A stretch of DNA of 64,000 nt from Aricia agestis (GCF_905147365.1 NC_056408.1:8060001-8124000), one strand, 5' to 3'. Counted from the stretch's first letter, positions 32,013 to 43,506 are shown. A program made the numbers and translations. Notes: generated by a model not told the origin, from the sequence alone.

Positions 32013-32180
32013 ACAATTTTATGTTATTTGGCACAAATAATTGACACAAATACTTTAATTAAATAATTGGCACAAATAAAAGACCACGTGAAGGATCATA
32101 GGTTGTTTTGTGGACTTAATTAATTGTAGACTGTGAAAAATCTAATTTACGCGGGCGGAGCCGCGCGGAACGTCAAGTAG

Positions 32181-33784
32181 TAGAATAATTATTATTGTAG
32201 TATATTATTACATTTTTTATTAAAACACAACTTTTTTTCAGTAGGAGCAAGTATTACGATTTACATTGAAATGGTCTTAACACAAGGTTTGCATTTGCAG
32301 TTAATGTTAAGATTACTGAATTATTGGATTGCTTTGTATATATCCACCGTAGCGACCATCACGGCTTCTAAAAGAATGAAACTACTTATACGAAACATGA
32401 AAAGATTGGAAGAGGTGTGTAAAGTACCTAGATAGAACTGGATTTATAATCGGCTTGTTCCAATGTGACGAATACGCCGCACTTAACTGTTTCAATTCAT
32501 TGAATGGCACCATTAAATAGGGATGATGACAAGGTCAAAGATTATCAGATTTTTTAAAATAAAATAAAGATAATTAAGTAACGGTAAAAAAAATATTTTC
32601 AAAATTTCAGCTTCATAACTTTTGTATTTTTTTTTTTGATAAGAGCCTTCAAAGATAGATAAGTTTTTTTTTACATAAATTAAGTAAATATTTATTTACC
32701 ATTTACTTTTTGTTATGATACCACTTCCATAAACGCAATATTTAATAATATCCTATCGAACAAAGTTCTCTCCCGATTCGTGCAAACTACGAAAGAGTGA
32801 CGTCATTATTTCGTAGCACTTTGTATGGAGCATTTCGGGAAGGTCTATTTTATTAGATTTTTGAATTGTGATATCCTGGAAAGTTTTTAAGCTAACAGAG
32901 TAATTCTTTCACCGATGTTTCTACTTTTGAATGGTCCTTTAACAAGAAGAAGAGGGGAATGTTGCTTACTTTTATCAAAATGGTGTCGCGTCGTTAGTGT
33001 TGATTCCTTTTTAAAACAAAGTTAGAGGTTAGGTAGAGGATACACCAGGGGCGAGAGAAATTGAAAATAGGTATTTGAAAATGTATTGCTGTCTTATCAA
33101 TCTCAAGTCTCCCATCGACAACACGACAAAAGTTCTAATAAAAGAACAGAAAATCTTCGATTCATTGTCCGCTGATTCCTTCTCCAAAACTTAACCGATT
33201 TAAGTACTTTTTTCATTAAGAATTAAAGCAAGGCTTGAGCTGTGTTCCTATGTTTTAATTTTTTGGTATATTTTAGCCAGTTTTGTTTTCTGGGTGTTGG
33301 AACACAGAGAAAAATCTGGCCATTTTTTTGGGTTTTTGGACGTTCTTATCTTTTTTAATAATAAAATTGTGAAAAAAAAGAAAACATAGGGACATGCTAA
33401 TAGTAGCCATAGATATTCAGGAAAAAAATCATAACTCTACCGGCATTATCCAGGGAGGAAACAGGGGACAACGTTTGTATGGAAAAACGGCGGTGTGGAC
33501 TCCTCTTAACTAAACATATTAAACTTTTACAGTGTCATTTAATTACCATGTGGGGGGCTTGGCCCTCGGCCGGAACTTGGGGGGGCGCAGCGCTCTGTGT
33601 CGCTGTAGCGTTTTGACTTGGCTGATGGCTCTAGTGGCGTTGGGATCCATCAATCGATTTCTTTGCTTTTCCAATACTTGACACTTGACAGAGTGACGTT
33701 GCTAAGCACTAATATCAACATAATAATTTTATTAAAATTTGTGTATTATCAATAAAAATGTATCATGTTTAGTTAACTAGACTA
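32181..33784. other. Long AT-rich stretch without a supported gene
   Basis: No exon pair, tandem array or clear transposon end was recognised. Poly(T) runs and short open frames only. Confidence 0.45.
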
Positions 33785-33848
33785 ATAACTAGACTAAAGA
33801 CTTCGTCACAAAAACTAATAGCCCTCCCGGCTATTAGTTTTTGTGACG
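33785..33848. repeat. Near-perfect palindrome
   Basis: ACTTCGTCACAAAAACTAAT followed by AGCC is mirrored by GGCT and ATTAGTTTTTGTGACGAA. The spacer is about 6 bp (CTCCC). Confidence 0.85.
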
Positions 33849-34334
33849 AAATATCTACAGGGGGTAAAAAAAAGCCAATTTTAGTGTGATGTAGTTTATG
33901 AACGACCCCTTGTCAATTCAATGTTAACTTAATTATTGTGATCTGTCGGCTGGGTTCACGTAACGCAATCAGACTACGTAGGTCCCCCCCATCTGCCTAT
34001 GAATCAACTTCTCTGATAGTACATAACTATAATTTCGAGTATTACTAAGCTCATCTTGGCGGGAGCACTCCCGTACCCCCATATGTCTGTTCAATTAAGT
34101 ACCTATCTACTCAAATTGCTCAGAGACGGCAATCAAAATCGAGAACTTTTCCTCGTCTAACTTGTAAGGAAAATTTAAAATCTTCAAAAGACCTCTGTCT
34201 TCAACAGATCTCTGTCCACTCTTTTCATATTCTGAGGCTTTCAGATGTTTTTCGACACCCTTAGGTATTCAGTTATTCACGTTACCCTGCTATTTTCCTC
34301 ACAATATCATTTAAATTCGTAGTAACTAGAAGGT

Positions 34335-34486
34335 ACTCGTTACCGTGCCGTGCCCGTGCTGTACTTAGCACGGGGCCAGACTGACGTGGGTGACTGAAGG
34401 ACTTGTGTTACAGTTATTATTTAATACTTTTATACAATACATGTATTATTTACTTAAGATTTTTATTATATGATACACATATTTAA
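34335..34486 (-). pseudogene. Rearranged partial SINE copy
   Basis: GGACTTGTGTTACAG and TTTAATACTTTTATACAATA match the body of the SINE at 5206-5480 in minus orientation. The neighbouring block TACTTAGCACGGGGCCAGAC is in the opposite orientation, so the copy is internally inverted. It is cut at TTAA (34483-34486) by a piggyBac-type end. Confidence 0.6.
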
Positions 34487-35380
34487 CCCATTTAGACCCA
34501 AATGAAACTGAGCCATGGAAAAAATGAAATTGCTTTATTAATTTATAGAAACCAATAAAATTATTAAAAAAAACACAAAAAAACTTATTTTTTTTTTTCA
34601 TTCTTATATTAAAAAAATTGCCGTCCTCAAATAGGGCCAATGGGATCATACGGTGTGAAAATTTTCGATACATATTTTATGAATGTACCGTGTTTTCACA
34701 CATTTCTCAAATTGCCTTTGACTTTTTCATGACGTAATGTTAGCCCACCAGAACAATGCGATTGTTGGGACAGTTTTTCGGGAAAGTGACACTTCATACT
34801 GCAGATTTGGCAGTACAGATATGTATTGCTGGTTGCAGGATCCTAACGTTTGTATGTCTCAAGCAATGACGACCAAATGCCGCCGAAATTGGAGCTGATT
34901 CAATTGATGCAGCCGCCATGCGTTTGCCACTGCTACATCCAGCATGTGCGTAAACAGTACCCATCAGTTACCACCAATTTTTGTTTCGTACAACAGTGCG
35001 AGAAAATCGATTGACCAGTTGACTTGACCCCACGCATATCCTTGTTATAGCTTTGATAAAAATGTAACGTCCACATTGTTTCAACAGTAATACATATTAT
35101 GTTTACTTTTCCCAGAAGAAAAACGCAGGAATGGCTTCCCCCGATCGCATAGACATTATAATCCAGCCGATGTACAACAAATTCTGATTTAGTTGGTCGA
35201 AACGGTAGTCAAACTCGTCGTTTTATTTTTTTTCATATCCTTGACGGATACAAGAGGACACTTTTCTGTACTGCCTTGGCCAACAGTATCAGTTACACAA
35301 TAGCCAGCTACTGCTTGGAGTAGTGAAAAACTGGTATAGAGACACATGGTTGCGAAGGAAATATGAATAAATATATCTTT
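34487..35380 (-). pseudogene. piggyBac-type transposon remnant with broken transposase
   Basis: Immediately after TTAA (34483-34486) the sequence starts CCCATTTAGACCC, the pattern of a piggyBac left end. On the minus strand, patches of a piggyBac transposase follow. TSFSLLQAVAGYCVTDTVGQ (about 35360-35290) and STEKCPL come first, corresponding to the DNFFTS region. YNKDMRG is next (around 35035). Then KNWW and MLDVAVANAWRLHQ precede a stop at 34859. Several stops and frameshifts intervene, so it is dead. The right terminus was not found. The insertion target lies in a SINE. Confidence 0.75.
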
Positions 35381-35929
35381 CCACTGTCATCTTCAATCAT
35401 AGCAACTTCCTGAAGTCTATAGTATTTATTATAGCTATTGAATACCCTTCAGTTCATTGATTATACAAAATTGATCAGTGCACAAAAATTTGAATAATTT
35501 ATATCCAATGTGCCCATTGGACCCAAATAGGGACACTTGTATAAAACTATTCCTAATCTTAAAAATACTAAAACTTTTCACACTAATATGTTTATTTTTT
35601 ATAGGTTATAGTGTAATGAGCTCTATCAAGTAAAAAAATATAAATGCCTAAAAGAAAAACTTAAAAATAAAAAATACTAACTTGGCGTCATTTCGGATGT
35701 TAGAAACAGCTTCAAAATAATTATTATAAAACACTGTGAACTATACTTATATTATTTGCACCTTCTAGGAATAAAAAAATATACTTTTAGCAAATTGACA
35801 CCTACAAAAAATATATATTGTACTTATGTATAATGACCACCAATAAACTTGTTTACCAAAAAAATATACTTAACACCAAAAACAGAAAGTCTATAATTGC
35901 AATACTACCAGCTATTTTAGTCACGACAA
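35381..35929. other. AT-rich stretch, nothing supported
   Basis: It may include the distal part of the piggyBac remnant (CCATTGGACCCAAATAGGG at 35515-35533). No gene was recognised. Confidence 0.4.
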
Positions 35930-36011
35930 CACTTTAAATTGCAATCGAACGCCAAATATAATAAATGATCACCAAAAATAGTAAATAATCACCAAATATA
36001 GTAAATGATCA
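35930..36011 (-). repeat. Iterated GATCACCAAAAATAGTAAAT motifs
   Basis: At least three near-copies of ATCACCAAA(A/T)ATAGTAAAT lie in a row. The complementary form (TTGGTGATCATTTACTA) recurs at 56170-56370. They may be subterminal motifs of the element that carries the adjacent tandem array. Confidence 0.6.
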
Positions 36012-37491
36012 TGACCCTGAAAGTAGCAGACAACAGACAAAAAAAATTTTTGGATCGCGATATCTAGAAAAAAAAAATTCCTTAATTTAAAAATTGGATA
36101 ATTGTAAGTTATTTAATTTTCTAGATGTGCTATTTAAGCAAATATTTTTATTCATAACGACAAATTTTTTATAACTGAAACAAATATTTGGCACCTTCTC
36201 CCGACGCCATACACTGCCCGATTACAACAAAATTAAAGCTATATGCTATTTTTACGATGCTCTAAATGTGTCAACTTTTAGAATTGAAGATTTTTTTTTT
36301 CAAACTTTGGCCGCTGATTAGGAAGTCAAATGAAAGAAAAAAACAAAAAGACACGTGTAGATTAATGAAAAATCTAAGTACATGTGTCAATTTTTGGATT
36401 TTAATTTTTTCGAAAAATTTATCAAAAATTGTAAGAACTTCATTTTTTCAACTTTGGCCACTAATAAAACAGACGGAAAATAGAACAAACAATATATAGA
36501 TATATACTCATGTAGGATTTTTGAAGCTCTAAATGTGTCAACTTTTAGATTTTTAATATTTTTATTTAGTCACTAATAATTGAAGAATTTAATTTTTTTC
36601 AAACTTTGGCCGCTGATTGTGAAGTCAAATGAAATAAAAAAAAAAAACAAAAAGACACGTGTAGATTAATAAAAAATCTACATGTGTCAATTTTTGGATT
36701 TTAATTTTTTCGAAAAATTTATAAAAATTTTAAGATCTTCATTTTTTTTCAACTTTGGCCACTAATAAAACAGACGGAAAATAGAACAAACAATATATAG
36801 GTATATACTCATGTAGGATTTTTGAAGCTCTAAATGTGTCAACTTTTAGATTTTTAATATTTTTATTTAGTCACTAATAATTGAAGAATTTAATTTTTTT
36901 CAAACTTTGGCCGCTGATTGTGAAGTCAAATGAAATAAAAAAAATAAAAAACAAAAAGACACGTGTAGATTTATGGAAAATCTACATGTGTAAATTTTTG
37001 TATTTTAATTTTTTCGAACAATTTATCAAAAATTTTAAGAACTTCATTTTTTTCAACTTTGGCCACTAATAAAACAGACGGAAAATAAAACAAACAATAT
37101 ATAGATATATACTCATGTAGGATTTTTGAAGCTCTAAATGTGTCAACTTTTAGATTTTTAATATTTTTATTTAGTCACTAATAATTGAAGAATTTAAATT
37201 TTTTCAAACTTTGGCCGCTGATTGTGAAGTCAAATGAAATAAAAAGAATAAAAAACAAAAAGACACGTGTTACATGCAAGACAGATTAATGAAAAATCTA
37301 TATGTGTCAATTTTTGGATTTTAATTTTTTCGAAAAATTTATCAAAAATTTTAAGAACTTCATTTTTTTTCAACTTTGGCCACTGATAAAACAGACGGAA
37401 AATAGAACAAACAATATATAGGTATATACTCATGTAGGATTTTTTAAGCTCTAAATGTGTCAACTTTTAGATTACACAATAATATAATAAG
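36012..37491 (+). repeat. Tandem array A, about 300-bp units, with its flank
   Basis: A unique flank (36012-36263; ACTTTGGCC-free, with CCCGACGCCATACACTGCCC) leads into units marked by AAATGTGTCAACTTTTAGA. The marker recurs at about 36264, 36531, 36832, 37136 and 37453 (spacings 267, 301, 304, 317). Each unit has ACTTTGGCC(G/A)CT twice and the stem ACACGTGTAGATT / AATCTACATGTGT. The array ends at ATAAG (37491), directly against an LTR fragment. An inverted counterpart with the same flank is at 50364-52095. Confidence 0.88.
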
Positions 37492-37538
37492 TGTCCTATA
37501 TGATAGTCTGTGCTGATTGCCATGAATGAGCATAAACA
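37492..37538 (+). repeat. 47-bp LTR fragment at the end of array A
   Basis: TGTCCTATATGATAGTCTGT and the bases to CATAAACA match the complement of the terminal 47 bp of the LTR that ends at 47570. The preceding ATAAG is the complement of that element's CTTAT target duplication. The fragment is cut at 37538 by the next element. Confidence 0.88.
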
Positions 37539-37941
37539 CCAGTGTTGCCAGAGCTGTATGTTCGAAAGTTACATATTGTCATGCGAAAAGTAACATATTG
37601 AGGGGAAAAGTAACATTTCGTATTACAAATATACTTAATATATTATCATATATAAATCGCTTGCTGCGTTTGCTGAGCTGGGGCCAATTTTTGGCATCAC
37701 ACAGCATTGTAATAATATTTATAGATCTTATATATACTGTTTGTGACTAGATCATAATAACTGTACCACTGAATACTGTTTAATTATTATGATGTTTCGT
37801 GTGATGCTGGAAATAAAAGTATTCTTATTCTTATTAAATATAATAAAATGCCGGGGGGGGGGGGGGGGGTTTGATCCAGAATACACGAAAACATACTATA
37901 AATAATATAGAGATGAACTGAAACAGATCATTAAACAAAAC

Positions 37942-38600
37942 TTAAAACTAAGGTGCGACAAGGCTTTAATTAAATAAACGTGGGCGGGGGCGCTGCTGAT
38001 AAAGGAGAACTGTCAAAAATGGCGTTTTTGTATGATGGCAGCGTTAGTTCCTTTTTTGCCACGTTCATTTAAAGCCTTGTCAGCTGTAACGACAAAACTC
38101 CATAAAACTTAGTGCGTTCCGTTTTCGCATTTTTGGTTTCAAACATCTTAATTAAGTACCAAAAGGAACGTAAAAGTAACATCTTTAGTCATGTCACATG
38201 AATGTAACATGCAAGGGTCAAAAGTAACGTAAAATGTTACAAAAGTAACATTCTGGCAACGCTGTGTTTAATAAACTGTTTATTAAACACAGCGTTGCCA
38301 GAATGTTACTTTTGTAACATTTTACGTTACTTTTGACCCTTGCATGTTACATTCATGTGACATGACTACAGATGTTACTTTTACGTTACTTTTGGTAATT
38401 GAAAAAAAAAAAGATATTTGAAACCAAAAATGCGAAAACGAAACCATAACGAAACGCACTAAGTTTTATTGAGTTTTGTCGTTACAGCTGACAAAGCTTT
38501 AAATCAACGTGGCGAAAAAAGGAACTAATGCTGCCATCATACAAAAACGCCCCCGCCCACGTTCATAAAATTAAAGCCTTGTCGCACCTTAGTTTAAAGT
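37942..38600. repeat. Palindrome, about 320-bp arms
   Basis: TTAAAACTAAGGTGCGACAA on the left is mirrored by TTGTCGCACCTTAGTTTAAA on the right. The centre is near 38281 (TAATAAACTGTTTATTA) between AACATTCTGGCAACGCTG and CAGCGTTGCCAGAATGTT. The arms differ by small indels. Confidence 0.85.
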
Positions 38601-38679
38601 TTTAATGACGGTCCTATTGGTAGACTTGGAGCTAAACAAAATAAAATGCCTTCGTAAAAATAAAATATAATCGGCCAAG

Positions 38680-39008
38680 TGTGAGTCTGACTCGCTCATA
38701 AAGGGTTCCATACCGTGATAGAGCAAAAATAGGTCAAAAATTGTGTTTTTTTTGCATAAGAGCTTATTTTATTATCATGTAGAAATATCAAGTGCCTACC
38801 TATTATTGATATCCAGCAAAAAATGCCAAGAAATCAAGTTTGTTGTATAGGAGCCCCCTTTAACTATAATATTTTGTTTTTAGTATTTGTCTGTGAAAAT
38901 TTCATAAGTCTAGCTATAGCGGTTCTTGCGATACACACGGATAGACGGACATACATTAAAGTCTTAGTAATAGGGTCCCGTTTTACCCTTTGGGTACGGA
39001 ACCCTAAA
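38680..39008 (+). repeat. Dispersed lepidopteran repeat, long copy (GGAACCCTAAAAA family)
   Basis: It runs from TCGGCCAAGTGTGAGTCTGA through GGGTTCCATACCG, TTGTATAGGAGCCCCCTTT, ATTTTGTTTTTAGTATTTGT and GATAGACGGACATACA to TACGGAACCCTAAAAA. The short open frame through it is not a gene. Confidence 0.75.
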
Positions 39009-39209
39009 AATAAATAACTTCATCTCCATATGTATAGTATTTTTCGTGCATTCTGGATACTACCCCCCCCCCCCGCATTTAAAATATTAAATAATACGAA
39101 ATGTTACTTTTCCCCACAAAATGTTACTTTTTGCATGACATTAAGTAACTTTGGAACAGACAGCACTGGCAACACTGTTAACTAGTTATCTGTGTTTTTA
39201 CAATTCGAG

Positions 39210-39608
39210 CAGTGATGCCAGATTGGGGGGAATACCCCCAAATTTGGGGGTTTTTTTAGTTGATGGGGGGAAAATTGGGGGGAACAATTTTTTGGGGGGA
39301 TTGTTGGAGGAAAAAGTCTGGGAACAGACGGCGAAATCTAAGTACTATGGTCCCGTTTTCACCCTTTGGTTACGACTTACGGAACCATAAAAACGATCAA
39401 GGAGCTCGCGAAGATGCTGATTCTGTAAAGATTGGACGCTATTGCAGAAATAGTGTACATTCATCGTATCCATTTGTGAAGTTCCCATTCATAATGAACA
39501 AAAATTTTCTTTTATAATTTGTGGGGGGATCTTTCTTGAAATCCCGAATTTTGGGGGGATTTCGGGGAACAATTGGGGAGAAACCGAGTTGGCCGTCTGG
39601 CAACACTG
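39210..39608. mobile_element. Non-autonomous hAT element, 8-bp duplication AATTCGAG
   Basis: The ends are CAGTGATGCCAGATTGGGG and GTCTGGCAACACTG, consistent with hAT termini. AATTCGAG lies on both sides (39202-39209; 39609-39616). The subterminal parts are made of iterated TTGGGGGG / CCCCCAAATT. A small GGAACC-type repeat fragment lies inside (39345-39395). Confidence 0.88.
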
Positions 39609-39912
39609 AATTCGAGTGCCGGCATATATCAAGTGCCGGCATAAGGTGTTAGGTGAATAAGGTTGATGGTGGATTTTTATTAAGACGTGTTTAAAACAAA
39701 ATATCAGGAAGAGTCAAGACGATTATTTTAGTGTATCGTACAAAGTACGCTGTACGAAACATACACAGGTTGTTCATTTTCCTTCGTCCAACTTTACTTG
39801 CAAAATACTTTTCACTCTAAATCCTAATACAAAACAGCTGTTTCTCTCAAAAGTTAATTTTATAGTACTTTACAGATGCTCACAGGATTCTATATTATAA
39901 TTTAATAGAAAC

Positions 39913-39997
39913 ATGGAGTCGCTATCGAAACAAGAATTGATATCAAAAATTACAAATCAGGCAGACCAAATAAAACACTATGAAGCTCGTCTTCGAG
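39913..39997 (+). CDS. GCC1: GCC88-like golgin, first coding exon
   Basis: ATG at 39913 opens 28 codons, MESLSKQELISKITNQADQI then KHYEARLR. A donor CGAG/GTAAGT follows, with one base left over (phase 1). The pattern (S)KxEL-x3-I-x2-Q-x-x-Q-x3-Y-x-ARL is that of the N-terminus of GCC1/GCC88, a coiled-coil GRIP-domain tether of the trans-Golgi network. The next exon at 41328 begins with two bases, so the reading phase joins. Later exons, including the C-terminal GRIP domain, are not identified in this window. Confidence 0.68.
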
Positions 39998-40109
39998 GTA
40001 AGTTTTAAGTAGTGTCCATTTTCGGTTGGACTGGAGGGAACGGGGCATCATGGGAAAAAGATATAAGATCTCATGTAGAGCCAAGCTTCTGAATCTACAT
40101 GGCCTAACG

Positions 40110-40627
40110 CAGGGGCGTAGCATACCTTGGCGTGGCCCCATATAAAAATTTGTTTGGGGGTCCTTAGGAAGGGTAAAGATTTCTCAAAAAAGAAAAAAAT
40201 GTTTGCATAAAATTAAAAGAAATATTTATTCATCTTAATTATCTATCTGTCACATTTTTAAAAACAATTCAAATTAAATATTAACTCTCCTCGCCTTTTT
40301 TCGGCAAACTGATTAATGAAATCATTCATATTATAGCCTGTCAAGAAAGTGAAGAAATTAAAAAGTGGCAACATCGTAGTGTCATCCCTTTGTTCTTTGA
40401 TTGATTTGAAAGGGATGACACTACCTGTTGCCACTTTTTAATTTCTTCACTTTCTTGACAGGCTGTAGCTGATGATGACTTTAGTTTTTCTAAAGTTTCT
40501 GCCTCTGTGGACAATAGTGACAGGTCTGACAGGCGTTTCTGTATATGTATGTACATTATACGCACCTTGGGGCCCCCCGTAGGCCGGGGTATCCCGTATA
40601 ATTGATACGGCAGTAGCTACGTCCCTG
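40110..40627. mobile_element. Non-autonomous hAT element in GCC88-like intron, 8-bp duplication GCCTAACG
   Basis: The ends CAGGGGCGTAGC and GCTACGTCCCTG are inverted repeats with one mismatch. GCCTAACG is repeated on both sides (40102-40109; 40628-40635). A foldback element at 40335-40468 is nested inside. No transposase was seen. Confidence 0.88.
40335..40468. mobile_element. Foldback MITE nested in the hAT element
   Basis: TAGCCTGTCAAGAAAGTGAA and GAAATTAAAAAGTGGCAACA are mirrored on the right (TGTTGCCACTTTTTAATTTC, TTCACTTTCTTGACAGGCTG). The loop contains two AAAGGGATGACACTA-type blocks, also inverted. Confidence 0.82.
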
Positions 40628-40876
40628 GCCTAACGCTACTAACCCTAACTTGAAGAAATTGTACATACCAGTAATGGGCATTGTCCAAAAAAAATCACAT
40701 GTACTTTTTATATTTTTTTTCGTTAAAATAGGGTATTTTAAGAATATAAATTAAATAATTTTGAAATTCATTGGCTAGTTTTTTCTCAATAATTTTTTAA
40801 AGTTTCGCTCTGACGTCATCATCGGTGGCTAATTGACCTCTGTAATGTTTTAAATTTCCTTTCAATCTTATTTATA

Positions 40877-41000
40877 ATGGCTGGTTCGTCAAATGCAAGT
40901 TCTCATTATGTGAAAGCTGATACGAGAAGCTTACCAAAAGTTCGAAACATAATGTTGGTCGAATTTATTGCTAATTTAACGCCATTGAAGGTCAAACTAA
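40877..41000 (+). pseudogene. Possible degraded transposon ORF fragment
   Basis: An ATG-led frame reads MAGSSNASSHYVKADTRSLP then KVRNIMLVEFIANL before losing coherence. The phrase KADTRSLPKV followed by a hydrophobic MLVEF recalls repeat-encoded insect proteins, but the match is weak. It is not joined to the GCC88-like exons. Confidence 0.3.
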
Positions 41001-41327
41001 GGTTAAACATTTTTGTTCAAAAATATAAGTAACTAATGGGTATTTTTTTCTTTTATATACAGAAAAACGATCACTGACCTTATTCCTCGAAATGTTTTTG
41101 TAATGAGCAAAATTAAAAAAAAATTGACAATCCCCATTATATGCATAGCTTCGCCGTTTCGTTACCGTCACGGAGAAGATGCGAATATTTAGTTTCTATT
41201 CTTCTATTTAGAAATCAGATTTTAAAAGAATTAAGTAAGACCAAAATCTCTAAGAGATTTTTAGTTAAGTACCAGATTAAGTATGAATTAAAAAAATATT
41301 TTAGACTTGGCTATTATACTATTCCAG

Positions 41328-41420
41328 AATTTATTGCTGCATACAAAGTGCTTGCTAAGGAAAAAGAGGATTTAGAGTTAAGGTTAAAAGCACTAAACAA
41401 TACGGAATGTAGTGAAAAAA
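41328..41420 (+). CDS. GCC1: GCC88-like golgin, second coding exon
   Basis: An acceptor CTATTCCAG ends at 41327. The exon completes the phase-1 codon and continues FIAAYKVLAKEKEDLELRLK then ALNNTECSEK to a donor (AAAAAA/GTAAGT) at 41421. The motif AYK-x-L-x-KEKE-x-LE-x(4)-L directly follows the ARL motif in GCC88 proteins, as it does across this splice junction. The intron between the exons (1.33 kb) holds a hAT element. An LTR retrotransposon starts 107 bp downstream. Confidence 0.7.
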
Positions 41421-41527
41421 GTAAGTAACATTATACTAAGTATGACTCATTAAAACTTTTTTTAAATTGATATCTTTGGCCTGTATAAAATTTGTAAAAC
41501 CTGATATTAACATTTATTATAACTTAT

Positions 41528-41731
41528 TGTTTAATATTATGAAATGGAATAAAAGTATATTAAAACTTAAACATCTTCTTTATTATAAATTAATACAATC
41601 CTTTTTTAATTTTAACTTTTTCCATCTTGTCCTTCAGGAATGGTCGTTGGGCGGACCCCACTGCTCTGACCATAGACTCACTCTTGTTTTTGCTCATTCA
41701 TAGCAATCAGCACAGACTATCATATAGGACA
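41528..41731 (-). repeat. 3' LTR
   Basis: It is nearly identical to the other LTR, apart from an indel near AATTAATA(AGT)ACAATCC and a few substitutions (TATATT for GATATT; CACTGC for CGCTGC). That implies a moderately recent insertion. Confidence 0.93.
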
Positions 41732-41743
41732 TCCCCCTTTTTT
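41732..41743 (-). promoter_or_regulatory. Polypurine tract
   Basis: On the minus strand AAAAAAGGGGGA directly precedes the TG of the 3' LTR, the expected plus-strand primer of an LTR element. Confidence 0.85.
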
Positions 41744-41799
41744 ATCTTAACATGAATCAGTTTACTTTAAACATGACAAAACTTAAACACTAATAATTA

Positions 41800-42711
41800 T
41801 TATTCTACATAGTCTTTCAGATACACAGGTTTTCTTATTGTTCTACCCACACGAGTGTATACCCTATTTTCAGGTCGGCTACTCACTACCACATTATTAC
41901 CACTGCTACTATTATTACAATCAACATCATTACTCAACATCAAATCTCTTATATCTCTTACATCAGTATCCTGTTTTACACTGAACTTATTTTTACAATG
42001 ATTAATGTGTTTCTTATTTCTAGTTACTACACTACCATCTTCCCTTTTTATTAAATAAGATCTATATCCCTTATCAATAACTAGCTGACCTGGATTCCAA
42101 GTTTTCTCTGGTCTATTTTGATACATAACATTTTCACCTGGCTTAAATGGCTTTCTTACTTTACAAGTTTTATTATAATTAGTTATAGACTTCAACTTAT
42201 TTTGTTGAACTTTCTCATATGGGTTCACAACTAATTTTGGTTTCAAATGCTCTAAAACACATGGAACTGAGGTACGGAGAATTCTTGACATTAATAATTC
42301 AGACGAACTACAATCTAATCCTGCTAACGGTGTTGTTATATAATTTAACAGTGCTAAATCAAAATCTGTGTTGCTGTTTTGACATTTTTTCATAATATTT
42401 TTTACTATCCCTACCGCTTTTTCACTAAGCCCATTGGACTGTGGATACCTGGGACTAGAAAATATTAACTCTATATCAAATGAATTAGCAAATTGCTTAA
42501 ATGTGTAACTTGCAAACGGCATGTTATCACTTACAATGTATTTAGGTATGCCATGAGTGGCAAATATGGACTTTAGTTTAGTAATTACACTTTCTGCAGT
42601 TTTGTCTAACAAAGGTTTCACTTCTATCCAGTTAGAGAAATAATCCACTGCTACAATATAGTCTTTTTGATTAAAATACAAGATATCCATTCCTACCTTA
42701 TGAAACGGCAA
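41800..42711 (-). pseudogene. Retrotransposon integrase
   Basis: The frame carries the integrase core. Acidic residues sit in GMDIL, VSDNMPF and GLSEKAV, the D,D,E arrangement. A C-terminal domain follows with PGQLVIDKGY and RSYLIKREDG. The N-terminal HHCC zinc region is upstream (42712-42840), past in-frame breaks. It is 303 residues, open throughout, and the best preserved part of pol. Confidence 0.88.
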
Positions 42712-43506
42712 ATTAGGAACTTCATGGGGTATTAGTGGTTCTTTTGTATTATTCGGTCTATATTTATCACATGTACTACACTTTAAAATGAAATTTTCAA
42801 TGTCACTGTTTAATCCTGGCCAGTAAACTACCTAACTTCCTTGCTCTTTTCTTACACTTATCTATACCAACATGTCCTGTATGTAAACTAACAAATACCT
42901 ACACTTTTTCTCAAACTATTAGGAACTATTACTTTATCCTTAATATATACTAAATTGTCCTTGACATGTAAATCAAATCTTATTCTATATAAGTGTTTCA
43001 ATTCCTGACTATTTATTTGCTTATCACTATTAGGAAATTTACTATTAAGTATACCAGTTAATTACCTGCAGTAACATTTTATCTTTCATGGTTTCAACTT
43101 TAAGTTCTTTCAATTTTTTATCTGTACTTAATTGATAACTCGGTCTCAAAACTATGCACAATTTCCTGTAAAGTTGGCTCATCTTTTGAATTATTTTGAA
43201 TAAAATTTCTTGACAGATAATCCGCTATAAACATTTTACTTCCTGGCACGTATTTAATTTCTATGTCATATTTAATTAATTTTAACACCATTCTCTGTAA
43301 TCTAGTACTAATCTTACTTATATCTTTCTTTATAATTGCTACTAACGGCTTATGATCCGTTTCAACAATTATTTATTATTCTACGCCCATACACAAACTG
43401 ATGATACCTTTCTACACTTGCACAAATTGCGAAGAGTTCTTTTTCAATAGGTGCCCACCTAGCCTGACATTCTGTATAAGATCTTGAGTAAAAGGATATT
43501 GGCTTG

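Larger units (their letters stand above)
31000..32180 (+). mobile_element. Common lepidopteran repeat (AACGCGCTAATCTCAGGA type), twice interrupted
   Basis: The sequence GAGGCAGAGTTTGTTTGTTT, CGCGCTAATCTCAGGACCTA, AGGAAGGCTATAGGCTATA is followed after 31360 by the remainder (GTTATTTGGCACAAATAATT, CACGTGAAGGATCATAGG). It ends by TACGCGGGCGGAGCCGCGCG at 32152. Two later elements (31133-31272, 31364-32012) lie inside it. Removing them restores continuity of the host repeat. Part of the same family is in the arms of the 18295-22041 palindrome. No transposase was seen; a Helitron-derived origin is possible but unproven. Confidence 0.65.
37540..39177. mobile_element. Nested foldback, CAGTGTTGCCAG ends, hAT-like
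   Basis: The outer ends CAGTGTTGCCAGAGC (37540) and CACTGGCAACACTG (39177) are followed inward by inverted AAAGTTACATATTGTCATGC / GCATGACATTAAGTAACTTT and GTAACATTTCGTATT / AATACGAAATGTTAC. No target duplication matches. Inside lies a second, larger palindrome (37942-38600) with the related ends GGCAACGCTG / CAGCGTTGCC facing each other. A 17-nt G run (37853-37869) and a 12-nt C run (39063-39074) are also placed symmetrically. Confidence 0.65.

Noticed and set aside
36264..37491. CRISPR-like array
   Set aside because: The units are ~300-bp whole-length repeats without unique spacers, in a eukaryotic context.
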